64,000 bases of DNA from NCBI GenBank assembly GCA_001792895.1, contig MARA01000012.1, positions 1,178,001 to 1,242,000 on the forward strand. Reading direction: 5' to 3'. The notes under the pieces were generated by a model. It was not told the DNA's origin and made no database searches. It worked only from the letters and a program-made list of their open reading frames with translations. The position numbers and the translations under genes are program-made. Origin of the DNA: Lentinus brumalis (lineage: Eukaryota; Basidiomycota; Agaricomycetes; Polyporales; Polyporaceae). The number at the start of each line of letters is the position of its first letter. Position 1 is the first letter of the stretch. Positions 48,079 through 59,544 of the stretch are shown in pieces.

Positions 48079-48644
48079 CTGCTCTCGGATGATTCGCTTT
48101 CCTTGGTGTTTGCCTTCGGTGGACGGTCGTACGACACTTGGAGATCGCAGACATGAATATTGGCGCTAAACACACGTAGATTCCGCATAAACTGGCCGCG
48201 GCACTGTAAATATGTAACAAGAATCGATCCAAGATTTGATGCCTAGTGTGAGCAATCCCACTGGTCGGCCCATGAACACTTCTTCAGAGAAAGCTTCATC
48301 GTCTCGCAGCATCCCTGAACACGGGGAGAAGTGCGGACTGCACATGGCCGATTAAAGTACAACCCACCGAACAATCTTCACTGAGCGGAAGCCCGACACG
48401 ATCCGGTCAGCCGAGAGCTATCGCTTGCGACGTCCAACTGGGTCATGAGAAGTGACTACACCATGAACGCACACACGGTCGACTCCCCTCTGAGTCAAAG
48501 ACTTCGTATCATAAAATACCATAAGGCGGTCAACCTGTAACAGCTTTTGTGCTTCTCATGTACAAATCTTTGAACACTGACTGTGCGCTGTATAGAAAAG
48601 ACGGGTAGATATACGATGGGCGCGCGGACATCGTCCCGACTTAC
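48079..48644. other. 0.57 kb between convergent F-box and HET 3' ends
   Basis: No coding signal or repeat seen. Confidence 0.5.
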
Positions 48645-50582
48645 TTATATGTGAGTACAGCCCATTGAAGTGGAGATGTCAATAGTGACAGTATAAGATG
48701 GCGGGAGTGCGACTGAACGGGCATGGATATGTCTCCACCAGGAAGTGAATGTGAGGGTGACACCGAGCGAGCCGATACAGTGCCCAGCAGAACACACAAA
48801 GGCGGAGTGGTACGCCAGGCGGTCGTCATGCTCCCTTCGGCTCCAGGAGGAAGCGACATGCGCAACAGACCTCTCGGAATCCACAGCTCCAAGAGGGGCC
48901 ATAGCAGACTGGGATCCAGGGTTAATGTCGACATGCGCAGTATCGCTGACCTCCGCCGACAGTCGTGTGGATGGTCCACGCGAGTGCGAGTGCACAACGG
49001 AAACTTGTAGCCTGCGGGACCAGCATTCGGTGAAGAAACAGTCGTCGTGGCAGGGTCCAAGACGGATGTGGATTCGGTTCGAAGGGTCCGAGGTATGTGA
49101 GAATTTGAAACAGTACGTAGGGCTCGGAGGGTCGCGCTCACCCCAGCTCTTGTCGCACTTCTCCCTCCCGACGGTGCACGAAGCGAGCACGTACGAACCG
49201 TAGTGCATCTTCTGGAGGAATAGCCGACATTCAGCTGGGATGTAGTCTGCTCCTTGTGTGTGCGACAGAACCGTCGGGATGGCCGGTGGAAGGCTGTATT
49301 GCTGGTATCGATATAGTGCTTCCGGAAGGCCCAGACAGATGTTGCGGAAGGCCAAGTCCTCAACCGGTGGGTGGGCACGGACTGAATAGAGGCCGTAGAT
49401 GAAGTAATGGAGACCGTCCGTGCCCATACATGGTGCATCGCGAGTGGGGGGGCATAGCAGGAGGACGAGGAGCTGCGGCTCGGAATTGTGGACTATATGT
49501 TCGCAAGCGAGAAACCCAGCTACCAGGGAGTCGCCGATATGGACAATGGGCATCCTCAGCCGGACGCCGTCCGGGGCGACTGAGATCTGAGGCAGAAGAG
49601 ATATATGCCCCGAGCTCATGCGCAGCCGCTGAGCGAGCAGGTCTGGAGACAATGCGTGAATGGACATCGAGCGCGAGGGCCGAAACGACTTTGGGGAATC
49701 TGCAAGTGGCTGGCGTGGCCGGCGGCCAGGGGTCATGGTGCATGCCATGAGGCGAGCGGTGTAAGCCCAGTCCCATGCGGGATCATCGATGCTCATGGTA
49801 GTAGAGCTGTCAATCAGGATGGTGTGGTCCGGGTCTCGTTTCAGGATCTCCTCCTGCAGCCGACGGAAAGCGTGGTTCCGCTCCCCATAGATTGTTGGCA
49901 TGTATACGCCGAAGATGCCCATTAGGCAGTACGCCTGGTCCTCCACGCGTGTCGTCTCGCGCTCCGAAGCCCATGACATGCGCGTAGCCACGTCGACGGA
50001 GTCCACCGGAGAAAGGTGCAGCAGGATCGCTTCTGGTATGTGGGTGACGGAGACGATCTCATCGGAATAGCTGTCCTTGGATCCGAAGGGGATCCAGTCA
50101 GGGCCGACGAAAACAAGGATACGAGGCGCGATGAGCTCCTGCAGCGTCCAACCCCGCGTGAACCACCGACACTTGGCTATAGACGGCCCTCCTGATTGCT
50201 CCTGGGCGTACTCCGGGTCCTCCAAGTAGACGTAGCACACGGCGGCGCTCGCGTACCATTGGAACATAGAGTTGATCGCCTCGGAGAGCTCGGCACTGCT
50301 CGTCTTGTCGATGCAACAAGTGTCGATCCAGATGAAACAAAATCCATCGACCAGCGCCAGACGGCAGGCATACCGGATCTTTTCAGAAAGGTTGGAGAGA
50401 AACGGGGTCGATGGGTGTGCGATGTGCTGTCCCCGGAGATGCTCAACGTCCTGGTAGGACATTTCTCCCGCCCGTGACCAAACATGGGAGAGGATGGCAT
50501 AGTGCACTTTGGAGGGATCTGGTACATCAAAGAACTCGCCTGTCTTCGTGTGCAGGAGGCGCATCTGTGGACGCACTACCAT
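48645..50582 (-). CDS. HET domain protein (heterokaryon incompatibility)
   Basis: HET proteins act in non-self recognition and trigger cell death after fusion of unlike hyphae; many paralogues have unknown roles. This 645-residue gene is a single uninterrupted exon, unusual among its neighbours. The HET domain fills about residues 1-240: MRLLHTKTGEFFDVPD, YAILSHVWSRAGEMSYQDV, FCFIWIDTCCIDKTSSAELS, SEAINSMFQWYASAAVCYVY, RWFTRGWTLQELIAP and EDQAYCLMGIFGVYMPTIYG. The remaining 400 residues carry no NACHT or WD repeats; they include weak beta-strand patterns (QLLVLLLCPPTRD). The very C-terminus, after the HIRLGPCHDDCFFTE region, looks less family-like, so a last intron may have been missed. Confidence 0.9.
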   Translation of the reverse strand: MVVRPQMRLLHTKTGEFFDVPDPSKVHYAILSHVWSRAGEMSYQDVEHLRGQHIAHPSTPFLSNLSEKIRYACRLALVDGFCFIWIDTCCIDKTSSAELSEAINSMFQWYASAAVCYVYLEDPEYAQEQSGGPSIAKCRWFTRGWTLQELIAPRILVFVGPDWIPFGSKDSYSDEIVSVTHIPEAILLHLSPVDSVDVATRMSWASERETTRVEDQAYCLMGIFGVYMPTIYGERNHAFRRLQEEILKRDPDHTILIDSSTTMSIDDPAWDWAYTARLMACTMTPGRRPRQPLADSPKSFRPSRSMSIHALSPDLLAQRLRMSSGHISLLPQISVAPDGVRLRMPIVHIGDSLVAGFLACEHIVHNSEPQLLVLLLCPPTRDAPCMGTDGLHYFIYGLYSVRAHPPVEDLAFRNICLGLPEALYRYQQYSLPPAIPTVLSHTQGADYIPAECRLFLQKMHYGSYVLASCTVGREKCDKSWGERDPPSPTYCFKFSHTSDPSNRIHIRLGPCHDDCFFTECWSRRLQVSVVHSHSRGPSTRLSAEVSDTAHVDINPGSQSAMAPLGAVDSERSVAHVASSWSRREHDDRLAYHSAFVCSAGHCIGSLGVTLTFTSWWRHIHARSVALPPSYTVTIDISTSMGCTHI

Positions 50583-51134
50583 GTAAGCGTTTGTTGTCGA
50601 ACTGAACCCTCAGATAGAGCACCACGCACGATTAATGCAGGTAAGCAGTTGAAGGCACCAACGCTAACCGGGAGGCTGATAGCACAAGCGGACAGCCCAG
50701 GGCTTTCGTAGATGGAGTGGGTGCGACACAGAGATCCGAACTGCAGCGACGTCAACCTTTAAAGTCGGACCAAGAGGATGCTTGAGGGAGCCGATAGTGA
50801 AGTCAATGCGATGAGGTTCAGAACCTTACGCTTGCCAGGCTGTGCCAGCAATTCATACATCCATCACACACAGCCCGAATCCATCGCGCAGCCTCTCGCT
50901 GACAGCGGCATTAGAGCTCGAAAGTCGAAGAAGCCACCAGGCCCCTGTCATCACTGGGAGGGATCTCTTCATGTTGATGAGCTGCCACACAAAGGCGGTG
51001 GTTCGGGCATGGTTTCCAAACAGTCCTCTACCTCGAGCTTCCGACCAGTCGTCACCTGGAGAAGAGAGAATGTTATTGGGCAGTCAGGTATAAGCAGCGG
51101 AAATAGATGGGTAGTGATGAAAATATCCACACAA
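50583..51134. other. 0.55 kb intergenic region
   Basis: Promoter of the HET gene and 3' end of BUD13, both on the minus strand. No clear TATA box or repeat. Confidence 0.45.
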
Positions 51135-52195
51135 TCACATATCGTCCACACTATACTCGTAACTCTCGGCTCCGCGACGTCGTCGGTCATTCTGCTTCTG
51201 GAAGTATTTCTTCTCAAAGCCGTTACTACGGTCTGAGGGTCCTTAAGGTCAATTCAGCCCCAGCGCTCGACGAGAGATGTACTCACCGACACCATCCCAT
51301 CGGTAGCCAGGCTTAATCCCAAAGCGATTGGGCGGTGGTGGCGGACCTGTATACTCAGGTTTTCGCGGCCCTTTCGTTCGTTTCTTCTGTTGCACAGCAT
51401 GAGATATAAGAGACAACGACGGATGTATACCCGCAGAATCCAATCACGTACCGTTAAGAATGCCGCAGCGGGGTCATTCCACCTATCCTGTGCCTTCAAC
51501 TCCTCGTTCAGATCCTTGTCGTCCACGGTCCTTGCAAATGCACGACTGCGCATGGCCTCTTCTTCCTTCCTCCGCTTCTCTGCTTCCTCACGTTGCACCA
51601 GACCCTTGCCCCACTCCATCTTCTTCGCCTCCTTCTCCTCACGCTCGCGCTTCAAGCGCGCCGCCTCCGCCTTCGCAGCCGCCATGTCCACCTTCCGCCC
51701 CGAAGAGTCACGGTACACCGTCTCCTGGGCAGCGGCGCGCTCGGCGGCCTCCTCCTCCGCAGACTTCTTCTCCTGCTTCGCTTTGGGGAGCTTCTTCTTC
51801 AGCTGTGCGGATGTGAGCAGACCGCCCGTGAAAGGCTCGTCGTCCTCGGTCTTGACGACCTGAGGCTGCTCATCCTCCGCTGGGGGTGGGGTCTTGCTCC
51901 CTCCTTCTCCCTCTTTCACCGTCTGCCATCCTGAGTCCGCGTCCGTGCGCTGGCGTTTCTTGAACCGGCGGTCCTCCGCTACAACGGCCTCCGCCATGTC
52001 ATCATCATCCCCGTCTTGCGGCGCGTCCGCCCAGCCCGTGAGGTCGTCATCCTTGATGAAGGAAGAGCTGCTTGCGCTCGTCGATGCAGCCGTGGCTTTG
52101 CGTTTCTTCTTCTTCGGCGGGTTGACTTTAGAGAGGATGGCGTCCGCCTTCGGACCGGACATATATTTCTCGGCGAGATAGGCCTTTAGGGACAT
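51135..52195 (-). CDS. BUD13: pre-mRNA-splicing factor Bud13/Cwc26
   Basis: A subunit of the RES complex, which helps retain and splice pre-mRNA in the nucleus. Exons: 52195-51452, 51387-51287 and 51232-51135. It starts [14 protein letters not shown], then has a basic patch (PPKKKKRKA), an acidic middle and a Glu/Lys/Arg-rich coiled coil ([19 protein letters not shown]). The conserved C-terminus reads [38 protein letters not shown] and SYEYSVDDM, the signature of Bud13. The start codon is 154 bases from that of ATP12 on the other strand. Confidence 0.94.
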
Positions 52196-52349
52196 GACGG
52201 GCAGAAGGGAGCAGCAGAGACCACAGGCCTAGGGTAAGTTCAAGGTGGCGTAACAAGGCAAGTCGCGCGGCATGAGGCATAGTAGGTCACGTGCGCACGA
52301 CTTGTTACCCGCGGGAGCCGGACCGGTGTGCTGTCCACTTTCTGCGTCC
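52196..52349. promoter_or_regulatory. divergent promoter of BUD13 and ATP12
   Basis: Only 154 bases separate the two start codons, so both transcripts must start within a shared nucleosome-free region. Confidence 0.6.
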
Positions 52350-53477
52350 ATGTTCCGCCACGCTGCCCGCTCGCTCGCACCTCTCATTCGGCACTCGGTG
52401 CCCAGGAATCTGCCAGTACGACGCGCAATCTGTCTGTCAAGGACCTATGCGACAATTCCGGACGGTCCGGCGGTGACGGCTACAAACCGTACGTGATTCA
52501 AAGTCATTGCCTCCGACGTTCTACGCTGATGCACACTTAGGTGCCGAGGCGACGCTCAAGCGGTTCTGGAAAACCGTAGACATTGAAAAGCAGGATGGAG
52601 GCTATGTGGTTACGCTTGATAAAAGACCGCTCAAGACACCGTCCGGAAAACGTCTGATTGTCCCTCCGGAAAAGAGGCTCGTCGCAGCCCTAATTGCGTC
52701 GGAGTGGGAGAACCAGAAGACGCTATTGAAGCCACACGCGTTACCTATGGTGCGTTGCATCTCTACTTCACGCATCAGTATACCCATGTCCGCCGCAGAC
52801 GTCATTAGCGTCAAGAGCACTGGACGCGTTCGAGGACGAGGCGACCCACGCTCAAGTCCGCGCACAGTTAATCAAGTACTTCGAGACGGACACCATCTGG
52901 TATGTCGCTTTCTCTGTCCTCGGCCCGTCTTGTGTCCTCAACATAACCGGCAGCTACCATGCAGACAGTCCCGAGGTGCTCGTTAAGTTGCAGGAAACGC
53001 ATTGGAAGCCTATTCTTGACTGGGCACGATCGACTTTCAACGTCGACGTCGCGGTCACCGACTCGTTCCTCGTGCCTTCTCAGCCACCACAGACGTTGAA
53101 GAAATTCGAGGAGGTGCTGTCAAAATTCTCTCCATGGGAGCTGGCTGGTAAGCTGTCCATGACACCACCCCGTTCAAGGAAGTCCTCTCTTACTCATGTG
53201 TGCTTCAGCCATGGAGCGAGCCACGTACACTTCCAAGTCCTTCCTGATTGCTCTTGCACTCGTCATGCGTCACCTAGACGTCGACCAAGCCGCGCAGGCC
53301 GCTCACGTAGAGGTCAACAGCCAGATTGAACGGTGGGGAGAAGTAGAAGACAGTACGTTGCTTTCCGTGCCCTTTGCGTCCAATCACTGACCCTTGTCCT
53401 ACCCAGGCCATGATGTAGACTACCATGATATCCGGCGACAGCTCGGGAGTGCTTCATGTCTGCTTGCAGATTATTGA
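52350..53477 (+). CDS. ATP12: Atp12, mitochondrial F1-ATPase assembly chaperone
   Basis: Binds the F1 alpha subunit during assembly of ATP synthase in the mitochondrial matrix. Six exons: 52350-52488, 52541-52749, 52799-52899, 52954-53147, 53209-53352 and 53407-53477, giving 285 residues in frame. An Arg-rich presequence (MFRHAARSLAPLIRHSVPRN) precedes the ATP12 domain: LKRFWKTVDI, YVVTLDKRPLKTPSGKRL, IASEWENQKTLLKPHALPM, ALDAFEDEATHAQVRAQLIK, CYHADSPEVLVKLQ, WKPILDWARSTFNVD and SPWELAAMERATYTSKSFLI. It ends SASCLLADY. Confidence 0.93.
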
Positions 53478-53986
53478 GGTCATCTCCTGAATCTCGTTCG
53501 TTCTCCCCTGAGCTACACTAGGAGGCACATTAATGTCAATATCCCCAGATGTAACTGTACATTCCGGGGCCGTAGGAGTCGGGCGTGCAGTGCTGCTTGT
53601 GGTCATCGGCCACGTCTAAGCTGTCTCTGAACGTGGGATAATGCTCACATTCTGAACAGCCTTTCTCAGTACTGAAGACTACTGTGTATGTAGTGGTGAC
53701 CAACCGTGCAGATATAATACGGTACTCAACGGGCCCGGTCATACCTGGCAAGCCGGAGGACGCGTACTTGAAATGGCGATACTGATGTGCTTACATTACG
53801 TAACTAAGTGGCATACATTCGCGGGCTTACTTTGCTTTGATTGGCAAGTTGTCTACGAGACGTGGACCATGACACGTCTTTGCACTCGCACGAAATGCTT
53901 CCTCTCCCATTGGACTCTCCCACCTGCGCCTCATATACTGCCCCCCTCGTCTCCTCAGGCTCCGAGACCACCACCAGACCACCACC
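53478..53986. other. 0.5 kb intergenic region, promoter of HEM15
   Basis: A minus-strand frame of about 70 codons (53536-53751) was considered but has no family and no ATG in good context. Otherwise no signal. Confidence 0.45.
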
Positions 53987-55450
53987 ATGGCCGCCCACGT
54001 ACGGCGCACAACGGCGCTGACCCGCTCTTTTACGCGGTCGTTGGCGACACTGAATAGCGCACCGCGAGCAGGGAAGAGGTGAGCCTTGTCGACCATCGTT
54101 CGAACGTACATGCCTTTTGACGCGTCGTAGCCCGACAGGTATGTTGCGATGCTGAGGAGGCTATGTGGAGGACTGACTCGAGGGAACGTAGCGATTGTGA
54201 TGCTGAACATGGGCGGACCATCGACGGTGAGTGCACCTCAGTCTCACAATTTCTCCACAAGGTACGAGCGACCCCGCACAGGTACCGGAGACCTATGATT
54301 TCCTCAAGAACCTCTTCTCGGACGGAGACCTCATCCCACTGCCGTTCCAGTCGGTCCTGGCACCCTTCATCGCAAAACGGCGCACCCCGCAGATCGAAAA
54401 GCAGTACGAAGACATCGGCGGCGGCTCTCCCATCCTGCACTACACGAAGCTCCAGGGGGAGCGCATGGCCGCGCTGCTCGACGAATTGCATCCAGCCACG
54501 GCACCGCACAAGAGTTATGTCGCGTTCCGGTACGCGCGCCCTCTCACGGACGAGGCGGCCCGGCAGATGAAGGCCGACGGTGTGAAACGCGCGGTGGCGT
54601 TCACGCAGTACCCGCAGTACAGCTGCAGCACGACGGGCAGCAGCCTCAACGAGCTCTACAGGCGCGGCAAGGCGGGCGAGGCGGGCGACGTCGAGTGGAG
54701 TGTTATTGACCGGTGGGGTACTCACCCGGGCTTTATTGAGGTATGTCCGTCGCGTACTTGCGTGAAGGTGTGCTTCTGCAGCCGAGAATCGTCCACTCAC
54801 GCGTTCCTGCAGGCGGTTGCGCAGAATATCGAGCGCGCCCTCGAGAAGTTCCCCGCGGAGAAGAGGTCTGACGTCGTCCTCCTGTTCTCTGCGCACTCGC
54901 TCCCCATGTCGGTCGTGAACAGGGGCGACCCCTACGTCCTCGAGGTCTCTGCCTCCGTCTCTGCTGTCATGGATCGGTTGGGGCACAAGAACCCCTTCCG
55001 GCTTGTCTGGCAGTCGCAGGTCGGACCGTCGGCATGGCTGGGTATGCAGACCGGCGCAGCCCTCAAGGGTCTCTCACGTCTGGGGAAGAAGCAGGTCGTC
55101 CTTGTGCCGATCGCATTCACGAGCGACCACATTGAGACGCTCTACGAGCTTGATCTCGAGTATGCGCACGAAGCGCGTGAGGTACGTGGCCTTTCCGCGG
55201 CCACATCTGTGCAACAAGTAAGGTTGACGCGTTCTCTGCTCAGGATGGGATGGAGGTGGAACGCGCAGAGTCCCTCAACGAGTCCCCAGTGTTCATCCGT
55301 GCGCTAGCAGACCTCGCTGCGTCGCACCTGAGGGATTACGCAAGCGGAAAATGCGGTCCTACGAGCGTTCAGATGGGTCTGCGGTGTCCGGGCTGCACCA
55401 ACGCGACTTGCGGAGCGCAGAAGGCGTGGTTTGCTCGTGCAGGAGCATAA
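53987..55450 (+). CDS. HEM15: ferrochelatase
   Basis: Inserts Fe(II) into protoporphyrin IX, the last step of heme synthesis, at the mitochondrial inner membrane. Exons: 53987-54078, 54131-54138, 54192-54226, 54282-54740, 54813-55181 and 55244-55450, giving 389 residues. The presequence is Arg/Thr-rich ([20 protein letters not shown]). Motifs: [89 protein letters not shown] with the catalytic His in [16 protein letters not shown] and [18 protein letters not shown]. The C-terminus holds the four [2Fe-2S] cluster cysteines in GKCGPTSVQ and [11 protein letters not shown]. Exon 2 is only 8 nt (CCCGACAG), yet it is required to keep phase. Confidence 0.96.
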
Positions 55451-56820
55451 CTTAAGTAATTTGGCTGGTTCTGGTGTGTATGCGCTACCGTATCTTGCAG
55501 CTGTATCCTATAGCTACCCCTCCATCTATCGACACACCAATTTCTTGGGAATATTCGTACGTCGTTCAAGAGACCGTGAGATCACCAAGATTAGAAGCCT
55601 CTCTGCTCGACCGATGGCACTGACAGTGACAATGCGATAATGTATATGCGTGGCCGATATCGAGACGTGTGGATCTACCATGCATGCGACAAATGCTACT
55701 ACTACTAGGCCAGACTTTGCGAGAGCCTCTGTATGTGGAATGTGCGGTTCTGATTCGGGGCGCGTACTAGGTAGTAACAAGTGGGGATGTGGGTGAGGGA
55801 TGGGGAGGAATAGCTATGTCCATGAAGATGAGAGATCAGAGGGGAGAACAGAGAAGACAAATGCAGGGAACAACAGGTTACAGGAGTCGAAAGCGCATGC
55901 CGCCGCCACTCCACTCCCTGCCCCGGATACAGGAGGACAGAGAGCAAGTAGACGGACGGACAAGCGGAGAGCGAAGAATGCGCGCAGAGGGCAGACACAT
56001 TCCCTACGCCGCGGAAGAAGGAGAAGGCGGAACCGATAGATAAAATCAGGCGAGGCAGATGGGAGACAAATGGGTAGATGGAATAACGGAGGAGATAAAG
56101 GAGTATAGAAGCACTAGCTCAGAGCGACGGATCTGCGTGTCGGCAAGGGGCCGTCCGTGTAGACGTACATATGATATATATGCAACAAATTGGGTGAAGA
56201 TGCTGAGTTCGGTTGGGACGCAAAGGGGAGGGGAGTGGACGCGAGAGGATGAGATGATGGAGAGAGATGGCAGAGAGGCATATTGTGATGACGAAATATT
56301 TGGGAGATTAGGAACAGGTAGGGACAAAGCACGCGACGCGAGCAGCAAACAGACGAGGTCGAAGCCGAAAGCGCTGTTGAGCGAGTAGCTGGGTCCTATA
56401 CAAGTCACAAATGGGAAGGACAAAACAATGCTTGACGCGATGTGCTTTTGTTGGTTTTCTGACCGACCGTAGGATGGCCTCGGGCTCTCCCGCCTAGGGT
56501 CGACTCACGCGCGAAATCGCACAGCGGGAAAGCCTGCCAAGGAGGGGGAGTAACGTCGAGGAGCGTGATACGAGAGAACAGAGAGGAAGGGGGAAGAGAG
56601 CGGAGCGCGTTCGCGCATAGGGCATAACGAGCGACATCAGCGAGAGGCATAGTAGGCATGTGGGTGATTCGTGTCCTTTACTCCATAAGTGCGACATGTC
56701 CGGCGTCGTGGCGTGCGCATTATCGTCAAGGTTTTCTATATGGCAGTGGTTCGAATCCGGATATCCTTAAGGGTATTGAGGTGGGGAGGGGTTCGACATT
56801 GAGATCGAGAAGCTCGATGC
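55451..56820. other. 1.4 kb between convergent HEM15 and CDC25 3' ends, with purine-rich tract
   Basis: Between about 55785 and 56390 the plus strand is strongly G/A-rich. The open frames there simply reflect that composition. No tandem unit or gene is visible; the segment is probably 3' untranslated or flanking sequence. Confidence 0.5.
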
Positions 56821-59544
56821 TCAGTAGCCCATGGCCATGCGAGTGGGGCCGTACGTCTCAGCCCGCGCGAGGGCACACGTCCGATCTTCTTGCCGCCCTT
56901 GAACACGACATTCTTCGTCGGCGGGGGGCAGGGGCTGTCGCCGATGTCGGTGTCGTCCCCGTCCGCGTCGCTCTCGAGGCCACCGCTGCCGTCCTCCTGC
57001 AGGGTGTGCAGCCCACCGCGCCTCGTGCGCGCAGCGTTGCCGGCCGCGAACAGGCCCGTCGCACCGACGCTCGGGGCAGAGTTGCGCTTGGGCGCCACGT
57101 TCTGGACCTGCTGCGCCGCGGACGTCATGGAGAGCATCTTGCCCTCGCCGTACGCGTATGACTTGGTGCGGCCGAACTTGCCCTTGCGGAACTGATCCAA
57201 GTCCTCGCGGCGCGACTGCGCGTAGTGGGGGTCGTCCATACGAACGTAATTAGGCGGCTGGCACCGGTTGCCGGACTCCTGGAAGTACCCCGAGTAGCCA
57301 CCCTCGAGGATGTATACTTCAGGGTAGTGCACGCGCGGGTAGACGTGGTTGTTCAACGCCCTGTCCTTGGAACGGAGATGCTTAGCGCTATGAGCGGTTC
57401 ATGTTCAGCGTCCATGGCTCCGGTGCGAGAACTTGAAGGGGAGGCACTCACAAGGTCGGGGCTCTCTTAACACTGAACTCACAATGGAACACGAGGATCG
57501 TCTTCTTGCTCGGGTCGCTGCTTATTGATGGCAGGGGTTTCTGCGCCGACATGCCCAGGAGGAACGCCTCGACGCCCGCCGTCGTGTTGATGTTGATTGC
57601 ACCCGGGATATGTCCGCCGTGGTACTCGTAGTCGAACCTGCAGTCAATGATGTGGAAGTTCTCCAGCTCGGGGTTATACTTGCCGTCGAGGAGTTCATTC
57701 AGCTGCAGAACGCGCGCTCCTCAGCCACCGTCTCCTGCATCAATGATAAACGACGAACCGTCTTGGGGCTGATCCTCATGAGCCCATCCTCACGCACACG
57801 GTGGCAAGGGAGGATCTTCCCATGCGCCTCGTTGTCACCGAAGCCACCGAGGCCAGGGCCAGCATTCAGGTACTTGCTGCGCGGCGTGTCGCGGTCCGCG
57901 ACGGTGCGTCCTCTGTCGTCCCGCTCGTCGCTCCGGCGCGGGCCGTTTCTTGCGATCATCTCCGTGTCGCGTCTCACCAGCGCCGTAGCCCCCGTCAGCG
58001 GGCGGAAGTCGTCCGTCCCGTCGCACCGGCGGATCGTCTTCACTTGCTGGCGCTTGGCGTACGCTTGCGCCGGGGAGCTGACATCAGGGTCGTGTTCGAA
58101 GCTCGACTCGCTCGACATGCTCTGGTCAAGCAAGTTCGGGGGCAGCATGGCCGAGAACGCGCGGCGCACAGGCGGGAGGCGGTGTACTACTTCCTTGCTG
58201 TCGTCTGCGTTCGTCATGATGGGATAGGCGGACTGGGGAAGCGGAGAGCTCGATCCGGGGGCTTCACCTGGAGCAATCATGGCGCTGAGGGCAGGACGGC
58301 GGGGACGCTTCTTGTTAGCGTTGAGAGCAAGGCCTATGGGGATGCCAAGACCAAGACTCGTTGGCCTCTTCTGGTTAGCCAGTAAGGAACTGCTGGCCAC
58401 GCGCTCGAGCTTGTGAGCGGAAGGGGACTCCTGCGCAGGTGAAGAAGTGTAACCGAGATCTGCGTCGTCGAAGAGGTGTTGATGGCTATTCCGGAAGTTG
58501 AGGCTCTTGCTGTCGGGAGACGACGACGAACGACGCTTCTTGGGGAGTGGCTGGCAGGGAGACTCCGTAAAGCCGGAAAGACCAGAAGTGTCCTCTAGAC
58601 CATGATCGCCGGCTGCGGAAGCGACGTCGTAGAATAGATTATTGAAGGTCGACACAGTGGGCACCGCAGAGATGGGCGACGGTGGTCCGAAAGAAGAAGG
58701 GCCACCGAAGTTGAACGCAGTGATCGTGGGCGAGGCTGACAGAGGGCCCTGATCAGGAGCTGAGGATGACGCGGACGGTGCGAAGTTGAATGACGTGTCG
58801 ACGTCCATGCGGTCGGAGGGCGACGAAGCAATGTTGAGAGGCTGACCATCAACATGTCAGCCACAGTAGAGATGGAGTCCGGTTGGGACTGCAACCACTC
58901 ACCTGGCTGATTGCATTCTCGTCTGGTGAAGGTTGGGGTGGTGCAAACCACTCAGTGGGCAGGGCGGAGCGCTGCAGACGCTTAGTATTACTACCCGTGC
59001 CGGACTTCGACATCGAGGAAGCCGAGAATTGTGAGCTCGATTCATGGCCGTTGCTCATGTCACGGCCGAAGAGACGTGCCGCGCTGGAAGAGCGTGGTCT
59101 CCCAACCAATGGCTTGGGGTTCGTGGTCTGCGTGAGCTGAGGGGCAACTGGTTGGAAGCGAGGGCCCGGAATGGGAGAGATGTCCATAGGAACATGGTCC
59201 AGGTACTCATCCTCGGGCGTCAACGGTTGGGAAATTCGAGCGGGTGAGTTGAGAGACATGGTTGACGCGAAGGAGAGCTCGAGGTCCAACTGCTCTGGCT
59301 CCTCGAACGCATTCGACAGGTTGCGTACTGAGCCATCGCGCTTAGTGCTCTTGCCACCGAGGAACGATGGGACGCCTAGATGGGAGTTGAACTTGGAGTT
59401 GCCGAAGAGAGCCATGCGGAATTGGCGTTTGACTACGCGTGTCTTGAGGTCTGGAGGGGGGTTTCTCTTGTGTTTCTTGAGTGGTCGTTCAGTTATATCT
59501 TGCTCTCGGTCTGAAAAGAGTCGACGTCGGAGAGTTTGAGACAT
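56821..59544 (-). CDS. CDC25: Cdc25-type M-phase inducer phosphatase
   Basis: Removes inhibitory phosphates from Cdk1 at entry into mitosis. Exons: 59544-58903, 58841-57759, 57702-57452 and 57387-56821. The N-terminal 570 residues are Ser/Pro-rich and regulatory, with basic patches (RPLKKHKRNPPP, PLPKKRRSSS) and many SP/TP sites. The rhodanese-type catalytic domain follows: FHIIDCRFDYEYHGGHIPGA, AININTTAGVEAF, then the active-site loop HCEFSVKRAPTF with Cys 649 and its Arg, and HLRSKDRALNNHVYPRVHYP, EVYILEGGYSGYFQES. It ends GDSPCPPPTKNVVFKGGKK. The frame breaks at a C3 run (56871-56873); one extra C gives LARAETYGPTRMAMGY and a stop, for 847 residues. The upstream ATG (59544) gives MSQTLRRRLFSDREQD; an internal ATG (MALFGNSK) is an alternative. 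Confidence 0.93.
56871..56873 (-). other. frame break at C-run in CDC25
   Basis: As written, the last residues run on past the expected end in another frame. One added C yields the LARAETYGPTRMA ending remembered for basidiomycete Cdc25 and an in-frame TGA at 56821-56823. Confidence 0.72.

Noticed and set aside
53536..53751. Small minus-strand frame of about 71 codons between ATP12 and HEM15
   Set aside because: It relies on a non-ATG start, has no family resemblance or intron signals, and lies in the HEM15 promoter.
56046..56423. 125-codon minus-strand frame rich in Ser/Leu/Pro
   Set aside because: Its composition is fully explained by the purine/pyrimidine strand bias of the region.
56700..56780. 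Possible tRNA gene: GGTTCGAATCC, a perfect B-box sequence
   Set aside because: The T-stem pairs only three bases, no acceptor stem partner exists 60-90 bases upstream, and no A-box is positioned correctly. A chance match is more likely.
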